Shown here: positions 36,746 through 45,044 of the stretch, piece by piece
Position numbering within the stretch: position 1 is the stretch's first letter
How the letters are laid out: the number at the start of each line of letters is the position of its first letter
NCBI RefSeq assembly: GCF_021117365.1
Contig: NZ_CP088262.1
Span: 1,426,001-1,490,000 of the forward strand
Source: Nocardioides sp. cx-173
GTDB lineage: Bacteria; Actinomycetota; Actinomycetes; Propionibacteriales; Nocardioidaceae
DNA length: 64,000 bases
Direction: 5' to 3'
The notes under the pieces: model-generated
Told to the model about the DNA's origin: nothing
Databases searched by the model: none
The model's input: only the letters and a program-made list of their open reading frames with translations
Made by a program: the position numbers and the translations under genes

Positions 36746-36764
36746 GACGCCCTGTGGTGCGGAA

Positions 36765-37133
36765 GTGACCACGACTCTCGTCGTCGACGGCGCCAACGTG
36801 GTGGGGGCGCGACCCGACGGCTGGTGGAAGGACCGGGCGGGTGCGGCGGCCCGGCTGCATGCCCAGCTGATGGTGGCCGACGTACCGCAGGAGCGGGTGG
36901 TGCTGGTGCTGGAGGGCGCGGCCAAGGGCGGCGTCCGCGCCGGGCGCGACGCCCACGTCACGACCGTGCACGCGAAGGGCAACGGCGACGACACGATCGT
37001 GGCCGAGGCCAAGAAGGCCGCCGAGCGCGGCGAGCGGGTCAGCGTGGTCACCGCCGACCGGATCCTCATGGGCCGCGTCGAGCACCACGGGGCCCTGGTC
37101 CTCAGTCCGACCTGGCTGCTCGACCACCTCTGA
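36765..37133 (+). CDS. NYN/PIN-like domain protein (YacP-like putative ribonuclease)
   Basis: A 122-residue protein with a PIN/NYN nuclease outline: TTLVVDGANVVGARPDGWW at the N-terminus (first catalytic aspartate), GNGDDTIVAEAKKAA in the middle (further acidic residues) and VSVVTADRILMGRVE near the end. The family cleaves structured RNA in known members; activity here is inferred. It starts with GTG and stands alone, with two palindromic repeats upstream and a convergent ROK gene eight bases downstream. Confidence 0.8.
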   Translation: MTTTLVVDGANVVGARPDGWWKDRAGAAARLHAQLMVADVPQERVVLVLEGAAKGGVRAGRDAHVTTVHAKGNGDDTIVAEAKKAAERGERVSVVTADRILMGRVEHHGALVLSPTWLLDHL

Positions 37134-37141
37134 GCCCCCGC

Positions 37142-38311
37142 TCAGCCCGAGGCGACCCGGGCGATCGCGAGCGAGACGGCGCCCACGATCTCGGCGCGGT
37201 CGCCGAGGCGGCCGGGGGCGACCCGGACGGCGGCGGCGGTGTCGGGCTGCGCGTAGCGGTCGACCGAGGCGCGGATGCCGACGGCGAGCGCCGACGACGT
37301 GCCGAGCGAGCCCCCCAGGAGCACCAGCTCGGGGTTGAGGGCGTTGCAGAGGTCGGCGAGCGCGCGCCCGATCGTGCGGCCGGCGTCGCTGAGCACCCGG
37401 CGCACCCCGGCGTCGCCGTCCGCGTCGAGCTCCAGGACGCGCTTCACGTCGAGGGGCTCGTCGTACGCCGGCTGCAGCACGTCCAGCAGCCGAGGGGCGG
37501 ACACCATGGTCTCCAGGCAGCCGCGGTTGCCGCAGCGGCACACGGGCCCGTCCTCCCCGACCTGGACGTGCCCGAGCTCGCCCGCGATGCCGGACGTCCC
37601 CCGATGCAGCCGGCCGCCGAGGACGATCCCGGCGCCGACGCCGCTGGCCACCTTGACGTACAGCACGTCGCTCACGCCGCGGGCCGCCCCCCGCTCGACC
37701 TCGGCCAGCGCCCCGAGGTTGGCGTCGTTGTCGACGAACACCGGTATCCCGAGGCGACGTTGCAGCTCCTCGCCGGGGGAGAGCTCGCGCCAACCGGGCA
37801 TGATGCCGGTGCTGACCCGGGCCGAGCGGCGGTCCAGCGGGGCCGGCACGCACATCGCGGCGGCGTGCACCTCGTCGCGCTCGAGACCGGCGGCATGCAG
37901 CGTTGTGCGCACCATGACCGCCGTGCGGTCCAGGGTGTCGGCGCCGTGGGTGTCGACGTCCACGGCGGCGCAGTCCTCCGCGAGGACCTGGCCGGTGCGG
38001 TCGGCGACCGCCACCCGGACGTGCCGGTGGCCCACGTCGACCCCGACGACGCCGCCCGAGGGTGCGCTGAGCGTGACCAGGACGGGCGGGCGGCCGCTGC
38101 CGCCCTTGTGCGGACGGCCGCGATCGGTGGTCTCGCTGACCAGGCCCCCGTCGATGAGCTCGGCGATCAGGCTGGACACGGTGGTGCGGGACAACCCGGT
38201 GCCGCGCGCCAGGTCGGCCCGGCTCATCGGGCCGCCGGACAGCAGCGAGGTGACCGCGCGGCGGTTGGCGACGCGGAGCCGTTCGAGGGACCCGGAGCTG
38301 AGTGCGGCCAT
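37142..38311 (-). CDS. ROK family transcriptional regulator/kinase
   Basis: The 389-residue protein combines an N-terminal winged helix-turn-helix (about residues 12-65, MSRADLARGTGLSRTTVSSLI) with a ROK domain: GVVGVDVGHRHVRVAVAD (phosphate loop), VDNDANLGALAEVE (catalytic DND-type aspartate), GIAGELGHVQV and the zinc motif CRCGNRGCLET. It could act as sugar-responsive repressor, as sugar kinase, or both. On the minus strand TAGGCT (38318-38323) lies six bases before the ATG, predicting a leaderless message. Its target genes are unknown; the amidohydrolase gene is divergent. Confidence 0.88.
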   Translation of the reverse strand: MAALSSGSLERLRVANRRAVTSLLSGGPMSRADLARGTGLSRTTVSSLIAELIDGGLVSETTDRGRPHKGGSGRPPVLVTLSAPSGGVVGVDVGHRHVRVAVADRTGQVLAEDCAAVDVDTHGADTLDRTAVMVRTTLHAAGLERDEVHAAAMCVPAPLDRRSARVSTGIMPGWRELSPGEELQRRLGIPVFVDNDANLGALAEVERGAARGVSDVLYVKVASGVGAGIVLGGRLHRGTSGIAGELGHVQVGEDGPVCRCGNRGCLETMVSAPRLLDVLQPAYDEPLDVKRVLELDADGDAGVRRVLSDAGRTIGRALADLCNALNPELVLLGGSLGTSSALAVGIRASVDRYAQPDTAAAVRVAPGRLGDRAEIVGAVSLAIARVASG

Positions 38312-38445
38312 GATCCGAGCCTAAGGAAGATTCGTCCGGGAGGCGCACTAAAAAGTCGTCGTTGCCCGATCTTTATGCATTGACGCGTCCAATTGGGGCT
38401 TCCTGCGCCGCGAGGTCTGAGCACGCGGCGGTAGCGTCCGGGGGC
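38312..38445. promoter_or_regulatory. Divergent promoter region, ROK gene / amidohydrolase gene
   Basis: This gap is less GC-rich than its surroundings (AAAAAGTCGTCG, ATCTTTATGCATTGACGCG near 38350-38385). It holds the leaderless-type -10 box of the ROK gene (38318-38323, minus) and TAGCGT (38432-38437) eight bases before the ATG of the amidohydrolase. A TTGACG hexamer at about 38379 could be a -35 box. The AT-rich middle is a plausible operator for the ROK regulator. Confidence 0.4.
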
Positions 38446-39516
38446 ATGACGGTCATCAGGTTCCGAGGTCCGGTGCTGCCCGACGGCGAGGCCCGCGACG
38501 TGTACGTCGTGGACGGCCGCGTCACCTACGAGGCGACGTCCGGCGCGGACCTCGTCGCCGAGGGCTGGATCGTCCCGGGCCTGGTCGACGCCCACTGCCA
38601 CCTGGGCCTCGACGACCACGGCGCGGTCGACGAGGCCACCATCGAGGAGCAGGCGGTGGCCGATCGCGACGCAGGTGCGCTGCTCATCCGCGACTGCGGC
38701 TCCGCGGCCGACACCGCGTGGATCCACGAGCGCGAGGACCTGCCGCGGCTGATCCGGGCGGGCCGGCACATCGGACGCACCAAGCGCTACATCCGCAACT
38801 ACGCCCACGAGGTCGAGCCCGAGGACCTGACGGCGTACGTCGTGCAGGAGGCGCAGCGCGGCGACGGGTGGGTCAAGCTGGTCGGTGACTGGATCTCGCG
38901 GGAGGAGGGCGACCTCGCGCCGTCGTTCCCCGCCGAGGCGTTCGCCGCCGCGATCGCCGCCGCCCACGAGCACGGCGCCAAGGTGACGGCGCACTGCTTC
39001 GGCGAGGGCGTGCTGCCCGGTCTCATCGAGGCCGGCATCGACTGCATCGAGCACGGCACCGGCCTCACCACGGACCTGGTGGAGGCGATGGCCGGCCGCC
39101 GCATCGCGCTGGTGCCGACGGTGATGCAGCTCGACAAGTTCCCGAGCTACGCCGAGGCCGGCGCCGAGAAGTTCCCCGCCTACGCCGCGACGATGACCGA
39201 CCTGTACACCCGTCGCCGCGACACGATCATGGCCGCCTACGAGGCCGGTGTCGCCCTGTACGCCGGCTCCGACGGCGGCGGGGTCAGCCGTCACGGCAAC
39301 CTGGCCGGCGAGGTCGTTGCGATGGGCGAGCTGGGTCTCCCGGCCGACTACGCGCTGGGCGCCGCGTCCTGGCGCGGGCGCGAGTGGCTCGGCTTCGACT
39401 GCCTCGAGGAGGGCTCCTCCGCCGACTTCGTGGTCTACGACCGCGACCCCCTCGCCGACCTCACCGCGCTCTTCGAGCCCCGCTGCGTCGTCCTCCGCGG
39501 CCGCGTCGTCGCCTGA
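38446..39516 (+). CDS. Amidohydrolase superfamily protein
   Basis: The 356-residue metal-dependent hydrolase has the expected ligands: VDAHCHLGLDD (HxH) after strand 1, a lysine in GWVKLVGDW that may be carbamylated, AHCFGEG, IEHGTGL and AGSDGGGVS (final aspartate). An N-terminal and a C-terminal beta segment (SADFVVYDRDPL) frame the barrel. It resembles imidazolonepropionase-like hydrolases; substrate unknown. M. tuberculosis has a similar gene (Rv2915c) beside ffh, which fits this position. The ATG at 38446 is preceded by a leaderless-type -10 box. Confidence 0.85.
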   Translation: MTVIRFRGPVLPDGEARDVYVVDGRVTYEATSGADLVAEGWIVPGLVDAHCHLGLDDHGAVDEATIEEQAVADRDAGALLIRDCGSAADTAWIHEREDLPRLIRAGRHIGRTKRYIRNYAHEVEPEDLTAYVVQEAQRGDGWVKLVGDWISREEGDLAPSFPAEAFAAAIAAAHEHGAKVTAHCFGEGVLPGLIEAGIDCIEHGTGLTTDLVEAMAGRRIALVPTVMQLDKFPSYAEAGAEKFPAYAATMTDLYTRRRDTIMAAYEAGVALYAGSDGGGVSRHGNLAGEVVAMGELGLPADYALGAASWRGREWLGFDCLEEGSSADFVVYDRDPLADLTALFEPRCVVLRGRVVA

Positions 39517-39519
39517 CTC

Positions 39520-39558
39520 CCCGCTGACCCGTCAGAAAGTTTCTGACGGGTCAGCGGG
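39520..39558. terminator. Bidirectional terminator overlapping a gene end
   Basis: A perfect 16-bp stem (39520-39535 with 39543-39558) with AAAGTTT at the loop. It lies between the amidohydrolase and the convergent membrane-protein gene, whose stop codon (39551-39553) is inside the right arm. Confidence 0.85.
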
Positions 39559-40159
39559 AAATGCGCTCAGTTGGTGACGGGTCGGCGGGGGTGGGGGTGC
39601 GCGGGCGGCCGATGGCGAAGAGGACGCCGGTGACGATGAGGACCACCAGGCCGGCGCCGCCGAGGAGCAGGGGGACGAAGACGGTGGCGAGGAGACCGAA
39701 GACGAAGCTGTCGACGGCGGGGGCCGGGCCGATCTCGACGACGGCGCCCTCGTGTGCTCCCTGGCAGGTGACCTCGAGGTCGCCGCTGCCCGGATCGACG
39801 AGGTGGACGCCGAGCCAGTCCGCGGAGCCGACCTCGCGGCGGAAGTCGCCGGACACCGACCGGAGCGGGATCTCCTCCTCGGTGCGGGCGTCGACCACCC
39901 GGCAGTCGGGGTAGGTGACGGTGTCGTCGAACCACAGCATCCGGTCCTGGTCGGTCGGCACCGAGATCCGGTGCGGCTGCCCGTCGGCGCGGACCGTGGC
40001 GTCGGTCTCGAGGAAGCCGCTGAGCGTCCACACGAACAAGGCGGTCCCGGCGCCGACGGCCGCGAGCACGAGCGCGCCGCCGACCGCGAACCACCACGCG
40101 CTCGGACGCGTCCGCGGCGCGGCCGGGGGAGCGCCGTACGGCGTGAGATGCTGGGTCAT
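39551..40159 (-). CDS. Membrane protein of unknown function
   Basis: A 202-residue protein with two transmembrane helices: about residues 22-50 ([20 protein letters not shown]) and about 150-180 ([33 protein letters not shown]), enclosing an extracellular domain of about 100 residues with two cysteines ([15 protein letters not shown]) that could pair. The N-terminus is Pro-rich. No named family recognised. It is divergent from the rpsP operon. Confidence 0.75.
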   Translation of the reverse strand: MTQHLTPYGAPPAAPRTRPSAWWFAVGGALVLAAVGAGTALFVWTLSGFLETDATVRADGQPHRISVPTDQDRMLWFDDTVTYPDCRVVDARTEEEIPLRSVSGDFRREVGSADWLGVHLVDPGSGDLEVTCQGAHEGAVVEIGPAPAVDSFVFGLLATVFVPLLLGGAGLVVLIVTGVLFAIGRPRTPTPADPSPTERISR

Positions 40160-40339
40160 CGCCTCAGCCTGCCCGATTTCATCTGTCCCGCGCATCTCTG
40201 GCAGAATCACCCGCTGAGTCCTGTGCGCCCGGTCCCTCTCACCCGGACGCGACGAGGCCCATCGAAGGACCGGCGCCGTGTGTTCCCCACCCGGCTTCGC
40301 GACTTCACCCACCACGAACCTCAAGGAGACACCACAACC
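40160..40339 (+). promoter_or_regulatory. rpsP operon promoter and leader
   Basis: CAGAAT at about 40202-40207, preceded by CTGG, resembles the -10 box before rplS (CAGACT). This would give a leader of about 130 bases before the GTG of rpsP. CTCAAGGAGACACC is its ribosome-binding site. I did not find a single dominant helix; GGTCC/GGACC could close a weak one (about 40230-40275). Confidence 0.4.
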
Positions 40340-40843
40340 GTGGCCGTCAAGATCCGTTTGAAGCGCCTGGGCAAGGTCCGGGTGCCGCAGTACCGCATCG
40401 TCGTCGTCGACTCGCGCAAGAAGCGCGACGGCAAGGTGATCGAGGAGATCGGCAAGTACCACCCCAAGGAGGACCCGAGCTACATCAGCGTCGTGTCCGA
40501 CCGGGCGGCGTACTGGCTCGGTGTCGGCGCGCAGCCGACCGAGGCCGTGGCCAAGATCCTCAAGATCACCGGCGACTGGCAGTCCTTCAAGGGCATCTCC
40601 GGCACCGAGGGCACCCTCAAGGTCGCCGAGCCCAAGCGGGACAAGCAGGAGATCTTCAACGAGGCGCTGAAGGAGTCGGCGAACGAGCCCAAGGGCGACG
40701 CCGTCACCAAGAAGAAGGCCGAGAAGAAGACCGAGAAGAAGGCCGAGGAGGCGCCCGCCGCCGAGGCCGCTCCCGCCGACGAGACCCCGGAGGGCGCGGC
40801 CGCTGAGGCCGAGGCCACCGAGGCGACCGAGCCGAAGGCCTGA
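40340..40843 (+). CDS. rpsP: Small ribosomal subunit protein bS16, extended C-terminus
   Basis: The first 85 residues are a normal bS16 ([43 protein letters not shown]). The 167-residue product then continues with a tail of about 65 residues: a Lys/Glu-rich stretch ([16 protein letters not shown]) followed by an acidic Ala/Glu/Pro stretch. Such tails occur in actinobacterial bS16. It opens the operon rpsP-khpA-rimM-trmD. It starts with GTG after CAAGGAGACACCACAACC. Confidence 0.96.
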   Translation: MAVKIRLKRLGKVRVPQYRIVVVDSRKKRDGKVIEEIGKYHPKEDPSYISVVSDRAAYWLGVGAQPTEAVAKILKITGDWQSFKGISGTEGTLKVAEPKRDKQEIFNEALKESANEPKGDAVTKKKAEKKTEKKAEEAPAAEAAPADETPEGAAAEAEATEATEPKA

Positions 40844-40848
40844 TCGCC

Positions 40849-41091
40849 ATGCTCGCCGACGCGCTCGAGCACCTCGTCCGGGGTGTCGTCGACAACCCCG
40901 ACGACGTGTCCGTGAGCGACAAGCAGCTGCGTCGTGGCTCGATCCTGGAGGTCCGGGTCCACCCCGACGACCTCGGGAAGGTCATCGGTCGTGGCGGCCG
41001 TACGGCGTCCGCGTTCCGCACCGTCGTGTCCGCCCTGGCGGGCAAGGCCGGCGCGCGGATCGACTTCGTGGACGTCGACCGCCGCCGCTGA
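40849..41091 (+). CDS. khpA: KH-domain RNA-binding protein KhpA
   Basis: The 80-residue protein is a single KH domain: EHLVRGVVDNPDDV, then VHPDDLGKVIGRGGRTASAF with the GxxG loop (GRGG), and a closing strand RIDFVDVD. KhpA, usually with KhpB/Jag, binds many RNAs. Its place between rpsP and rimM is conserved. ATG start five bases after the rpsP stop. Confidence 0.93.
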   Translation: MLADALEHLVRGVVDNPDDVSVSDKQLRRGSILEVRVHPDDLGKVIGRGGRTASAFRTVVSALAGKAGARIDFVDVDRRR

Positions 41092-41111
41092 CGTACAAGA
41101 ACCGCTTGAAT

Positions 41112-41138
41112 GGGTGCCGTCCTCCCGGGACGGCACCC
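41112..41138 (+). terminator. Hairpin between khpA and rimM
   Basis: GGGTGCCGTCC (41112-41122) pairs perfectly with GGACGGCACCC (41128-41138) around TCCCG, followed by GTTCTGCGTC. It could terminate or attenuate the rpsP-khpA message before rimM-trmD. Confidence 0.7.
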
Positions 41139-41161
41139 GTTCTGCGTCTAGAAGGAGAACC

Positions 41162-41710
41162 GTGAGCACCATCGAGGTCGTCGTCGCCCGCATCGGCAAG
41201 CCGCACGGCATCCGCGGCGAGGTGACCCTCGAGCTGCGCACCGACGAGCCGGACCGGCGCTTCGCAGCCGGCACCACGCTGGCCCTCCAGAAGCCGGCCG
41301 GGTCGGCGTTCGGCCACCGCACGCTCACCGTCGCCCGTACCCGCTGGCACCAGACCACGCTGCTCGCGACCTTCGAGGAGCTGGCCAGCCGCAACGACGC
41401 CGAGGCCGCCCGCGGCGTCCTGCTGGTCGCCACCGTCGACCCGCACGAGACCCCGGAGGACCCCGACGAGTTCTACGACCACCAGCTCGTCGGCCTGGCG
41501 GCGTACGACGTCGACGGGCGCGCGCTCGGCACCGTCACCGCCATCGCCCACGGCGGCGCGCAGGACCTGCTGACGGTCACGACGCCCGAGGGTCGCGAAG
41601 GGCTGGTGCCGTTCGTGAAGGAGCTCGTGCCGGAGGTCGACGTGCCCGGTGGGCGGCTGGTCGTCGCCGACCGCCCGGGCCTGGTGACGCCGCTGGAGGA
41701 CGACGCGTGA
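41162..41710 (+). CDS. rimM: Ribosome maturation factor RimM
   Basis: The 182-residue protein helps assemble the 30S head. The N-terminal barrel has [19 protein letters not shown] and [10 protein letters not shown]. The PRC-barrel half has [31 protein letters not shown] and [23 protein letters not shown] start after AGAAGGAGAACC. It overlaps trmD by four bases. Confidence 0.95.
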   Translation: MSTIEVVVARIGKPHGIRGEVTLELRTDEPDRRFAAGTTLALQKPAGSAFGHRTLTVARTRWHQTTLLATFEELASRNDAEAARGVLLVATVDPHETPEDPDEFYDHQLVGLAAYDVDGRALGTVTAIAHGGAQDLLTVTTPEGREGLVPFVKELVPEVDVPGGRLVVADRPGLVTPLEDDA

Positions 41711-42867
41711 GGCTGGACTACCTCACCATCTTCCCCGACTACCTGGCGCCGCTGTCGCTGTCGCTGCCCGGCAAGGCGCGCGACCGCGGGCTGATCGAGG
41801 TCCACGTCCACGACCTGCGCCGGTGGGCCCACGACCGGCACCACACCGTCGACGACACCCCCTACGGCGGGGGCGCGGGCATGGTGATGAAGCCGGAGCC
41901 GTGGGGTGAGGCCTTCGACGAGCTGGGCCTCGACGGCTCGCCCGGGGCGACGCTCGTCGTCCCCACCCCGTCGGGGGTGCCGTTCACGCAGGCGCTCGCC
42001 CGCGACCTCGCCACCCGCGAGCGGCTGGTGTTCGCCTGCGGTCGCTACGAGGGCATCGACCAGCGGGTCCTCGACCACGCCGCGACCCGGGCCGAGGTGG
42101 TCGAGGTGTCTCTCGGCGACTACGTGCTCAACGGGGGAGAGGTGGCCGCGCTCGCGGTCACCGAGGCCGTCGTCCGGCTGCTGCCGGGCTTCATGGGCAA
42201 CGCCGAGTCGCTCACGGAGGAGTCCCACGAGGACGGGCTGCTGGAGTACCCCGTCTACACCAAGCCCGCCTCCTGGCGCGGCCTGGACGTGCCCGACGTC
42301 CTGCTGTCGGGCGACCACGCGCGCATCGCCCGGTGGCGCCGCGACCAGGCCGAGCGCCGTACGGCGGCGCGGCGCCCGGACCTGCTCAGCCCCAGCACCG
42401 TCGTCGGCGAGTGGGAGATCGTCCCGGCGACCCGCGGCGACGCCGGGGAGCTGCTGACGCTCCAGCGCGCCTGCTGGCTCCAGGAGGCCGTGGCCAACGA
42501 CAGCGTGAGCGGCATCCCCGCGCTGCAGGAGTCCTACGACGACGTCGTGGCCTGGCTGCCGGAGTGGGCGACGTACGTGGTGCGGGCCGACGGGCGCCTC
42601 GTCGGCGCCGTCCGCGGCCGGCTGGAGGGCACGGCGTGGGACATCGGCCGGGTCATGGTCGCCCCGGACCTCCAGGGACGCGGACTGGGCCGGGTGCTGC
42701 TGGAGCACATCCAGGCGGTGGCGCCGGCCGAGGCGACGTCGTACGTGCTCTTCACCGGCGCGCAGAGCGCGGACAACCTGAGGATGTACCGCAAGGCCGG
42801 TTTCCGGCTGCGCCGCGACCTCCCGGCGCCGCCGCTCGCGGTGGTCCTGACCAAGGCCCGTCGCTAG
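41707..42867 (+). CDS. trmD: tRNA (guanine37-N1)-methyltransferase TrmD fused to a GNAT acetyltransferase domain
   Basis: Residues 1 to about 235 are a complete Trm[47 protein letters not shown], the trefoil-knot [34 protein letters not shown] and the C-terminal helix with [14 protein letters not shown]. The 386-residue frame continues without a break into a GNAT domain: [37 protein letters not shown], then the acetyl-CoA-binding [21 protein letters not shown] and [17 protein letters not shown]. TrmD alone is about 230-270 residues. The acetyl acceptor is unknown. The frame shows no internal stop or start with ribosome-binding site that would separate the two. Confidence 0.94.
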   Translation: MRLDYLTIFPDYLAPLSLSLPGKARDRGLIEVHVHDLRRWAHDRHHTVDDTPYGGGAGMVMKPEPWGEAFDELGLDGSPGATLVVPTPSGVPFTQALARDLATRERLVFACGRYEGIDQRVLDHAATRAEVVEVSLGDYVLNGGEVAALAVTEAVVRLLPGFMGNAESLTEESHEDGLLEYPVYTKPASWRGLDVPDVLLSGDHARIARWRRDQAERRTAARRPDLLSPSTVVGEWEIVPATRGDAGELLTLQRACWLQEAVANDSVSGIPALQESYDDVVAWLPEWATYVVRADGRLVGAVRGRLEGTAWDIGRVMVAPDLQGRGLGRVLLEHIQAVAPAEATSYVLFTGAQSADNLRMYRKAGFRLRRDLPAPPLAVVLTKARR

Positions 42868-42912
42868 CCCGGCGCCGGCCCGGCCGATTTCTGGCGGCGG
42901 CGCCGACTGTGG

Positions 42913-43032
42913 CAGACTCGTAGGTCGGTCCAGTCGGCCGAAGGTCCGCTCCGAAGCACGCCCGGAGGGTCCGCGCCGGGCTCCTGCCACAGGGGGAGCC
43001 TTGCGCCGCCGGCCAGCACGGTTGGACCGACC
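42913..43032 (+). ncRNA. Candidate structured leader of rplS
   Basis: CAGACT (42913-42918) is a likely -10 box. Transcription would then begin close to 42923, where GGTCGGTCCA (42923-42932) starts. This pairs perfectly with TGGACCGACC (43023-43032), and four more pairs (two of them G-U) extend the helix to 14. An inner hairpin GGCTCC/GGAGCC (42979-42984 with 42995-43000) lies within. Ribosomal-protein leaders often bind their product; that this one binds L19 is inference. About 50 bases follow before the rplS start. Confidence 0.55.
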
Positions 43033-43085
43033 CAGCTGAACACATCCGATACCGCGGCTGACCTGTGGCACTCGCGAGGAGAACC

Positions 43086-43436
43086 ATGACCAACGTCATT
43101 ACCGAGCTGACCAACGCCAACAAGCGCGCGGACGTCCCCGCCTTCCGCGCCGGCGACACGATCAAGGTCCACGTCAAGGTCGTCGAGGGCAGCCGCTCGC
43201 GTGTCCAGGTGTTCCAGGGCGTCGTGATCCGCGTCCAGGGCTCGGGCATCGGCCGCACCTTCACCGTCCGCAAGGTCTCCTTCGGCGTCGGCGTCGAGCG
43301 CACCTTCCCGCTGCACTCCCCGATCTTCGAGGAGATCGAGATCGTCACCCGCGGTGACGTCCGCCGCGCGAAGCTCTACTACCTGCGCAACCTGCGCGGC
43401 AAGGCCGCCAAGATCAAGGAGCGCCGCGAGCTCTGA
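43086..43436 (+). CDS. rplS: Large ribosomal subunit protein bL19
   Basis: The 116-residue protein is a standard bL19: [60 protein letters not shown] and [20 protein letters not shown]. It lies at the 30S-50S interface. The ATG follows GAGGAGAACC. It has its own leader and precedes lepB, as in other actinobacteria. Confidence 0.97.
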   Translation: MTNVITELTNANKRADVPAFRAGDTIKVHVKVVEGSRSRVQVFQGVVIRVQGSGIGRTFTVRKVSFGVGVERTFPLHSPIFEEIEIVTRGDVRRAKLYYLRNLRGKAAKIKERREL

Positions 43437-43462
43437 GAAGCCTCCCTCTCGGGACGCCTCTC

Positions 43463-43477
43463 TAGACTTTGCGCGTG
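43463..43477 (+). promoter_or_regulatory. Candidate -10 box for a leaderless lepB transcript
   Basis: TAGACT (43463-43468) is followed by six bases (TTGCGC) and the GTG of lepB. No ribosome-binding site is visible. Confidence 0.5.
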
Positions 43478-44311
43478 AGCCACCACCCCGACGAGCCCCT
43501 CGACGACGTCGACGGGCCCGCCCACCGGGTCGACGCCGTGGCGGTGCGCGAGGACGACCCCTCCGGGTCCGGCCTCGCGCCCGCCGACGAGCCGGCCCGG
43601 CGCCGTCGCCTGCCCATCTGGCAGGAGAGCGCGCTGCTGCTGGCCGTCGCGGTGGTGCTCGCCGTCGTCATCAAGGCGCTGTTCGTCCAGGCCTTCTACA
43701 TCCCCTCGGAGTCCATGGAGCCCGGGCTCGTGGAGAACGACCGGATCCTGGTCCAGAAGGTCTCCTACTGGTTCGACGGCTCCCCCTCGCGTGGCGACGT
43801 CGTGGTCTTCGAGGACCCCGGCGGCTGGCTCGACCCGGCCGAGAGCGCAGGCCCCACCAACGGGGTCGGCAAGTTGATGGCCAAGGTCGGTCTCTACCCG
43901 TCGGGCGGGCACCTGGTGAAGCGGGTGATCGGCGTCGAGGGAGACGTCATCGAGTGCTGCGACGACCAGGGCCGGCTGCTTCTCAACGGCGAGCCGCTCG
44001 ACGAGGACGACTACGTCCAGGCCGAGGCCGGCGTCGAGTGCCGTGGCCCGATGCCGGGCTGTGACTGGAAGGTCGGGCCCATCCCCGAGGGTCAGCTCTT
44101 CGTGATGGGCGACAACCGCAACCACTCCAGCGACTCCTCGGCCCACCTGTGCACCGCCGACGAGACCGAGTGTCATCGCAACCCGTACGTCGACACCGAG
44201 CTCGTGGTGGGCAAGGTGTTCCTGCTGGCCTGGCCGCGGGACCGCTTCGACTGGCTCGACCGGCCCGACTCGTTCGCCGACGTAGCCGAAGCTCCAGCCG
44301 CGGGGGAGTGA
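43475..44311 (+). CDS. lepB: Signal peptidase I
   Basis: The 278-residue protease removes signal peptides outside the membrane. A hydrophilic N-terminus of about 48 residues is followed by one transmembrane helix (about 52-72). Catalytic Ser80 is in FYIPSESMEPGL and Lys149 in HLVKRVIGVEGD; FVMGDNRNHSSDS is box E. Box E precedes a short loop with cysteines (HLCTADETECHR). The GTG at 43475 fits the -10 spacing; a TTG six bases upstream is possible. Confidence 0.95.
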   Translation: MSHHPDEPLDDVDGPAHRVDAVAVREDDPSGSGLAPADEPARRRRLPIWQESALLLAVAVVLAVVIKALFVQAFYIPSESMEPGLVENDRILVQKVSYWFDGSPSRGDVVVFEDPGGWLDPAESAGPTNGVGKLMAKVGLYPSGGHLVKRVIGVEGDVIECCDDQGRLLLNGEPLDEDDYVQAEAGVECRGPMPGCDWKVGPIPEGQLFVMGDNRNHSSDSSAHLCTADETECHRNPYVDTELVVGKVFLLAWPRDRFDWLDRPDSFADVAEAPAAGE

Positions 44312-44315
44312 CGCG

Positions 44316-45044
44316 GTGAGCCAGCTGCCCCGCGGTCTCACCGTCCGGCGCGACGCCGGGCTCTACGGCTACGAGCGCGCCCTGCGCCGCCACGGCATCG
44401 AGCCGATCGCCGGCGTGGACGAGGCCGGCCGGGGCGCCTGCGCCGGGCCGCTGGTCGCCGGGGCCGCCATCCTGCCCGCCGGCAAGGCCGGCATCGTCCC
44501 GGGCCTGGCCGACTCCAAGCTCCTCACCGAGAGGGCGCGCGAACGCTGCTACGACCAGGTCGTACGCCGCGCGCTGGCCTGGTCGGTGGTCGTGGTCAGC
44601 CACGAGGAGTGCGACCGGCTCGGCATGCACGTCGCCAACGTCGAGGCCCTGCGCCGCGCGGTGGCGCTGCTCGACCTGCCGCCGGCGTACGTGCTCACCG
44701 ACGGCTTCCCGGTCGACGGCCTGGGGGTGCCGGGGCTCGCCGTCTGGAAGGGCGACCGGGTCGCCGCGTGCATCGCGGCCGCCTCCGTGCTGGCCAAGGT
44801 GACCCGCGACCGCCTGATGACCGACCTCGACCGCGACTGGCCGGCCTACGACTTCAAGACCCACAAGGGCTACATCACCGAGGCCCACTCCGCGGCGCTC
44901 GACGAGCACGGCCCCTCGCCGATCCACCGCATGCGCTTCGTCAACGTCCGCCGCGCCGCCGGGCTGGAGCCCGTCTCAGACCCGCTCGGGGCGCCCGAAG
45001 AGGACGTGCACGCCGGAGGAGAAGAGCACCGAGTCGGGGGCTGA
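44316..45044 (+). CDS. rnhB: Ribonuclease HII
   Basis: The 242-residue enzyme cuts RNA in DNA-RNA hybrids. IAGVDEAGRGACAGPLVAGA holds catalytic Asp35 and Glu36; GLADSKLL, YVLTDGFPV and AAASVLAKVTRDRLM complete the family pattern, ending in FKTHKGYITEAHSAAL and HRMRF. The last 22 residues are encoded in the 69 bases that overlap the 3' end of the DUF2071 gene on the other strand. Starts with GTG, four bases after the lepB stop. Confidence 0.95.
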   Translation: MSQLPRGLTVRRDAGLYGYERALRRHGIEPIAGVDEAGRGACAGPLVAGAAILPAGKAGIVPGLADSKLLTERARERCYDQVVRRALAWSVVVVSHEECDRLGMHVANVEALRRAVALLDLPPAYVLTDGFPVDGLGVPGLAVWKGDRVAACIAAASVLAKVTRDRLMTDLDRDWPAYDFKTHKGYITEAHSAALDEHGPSPIHRMRFVNVRRAAGLEPVSDPLGAPEEDVHAGGEEHRVGG

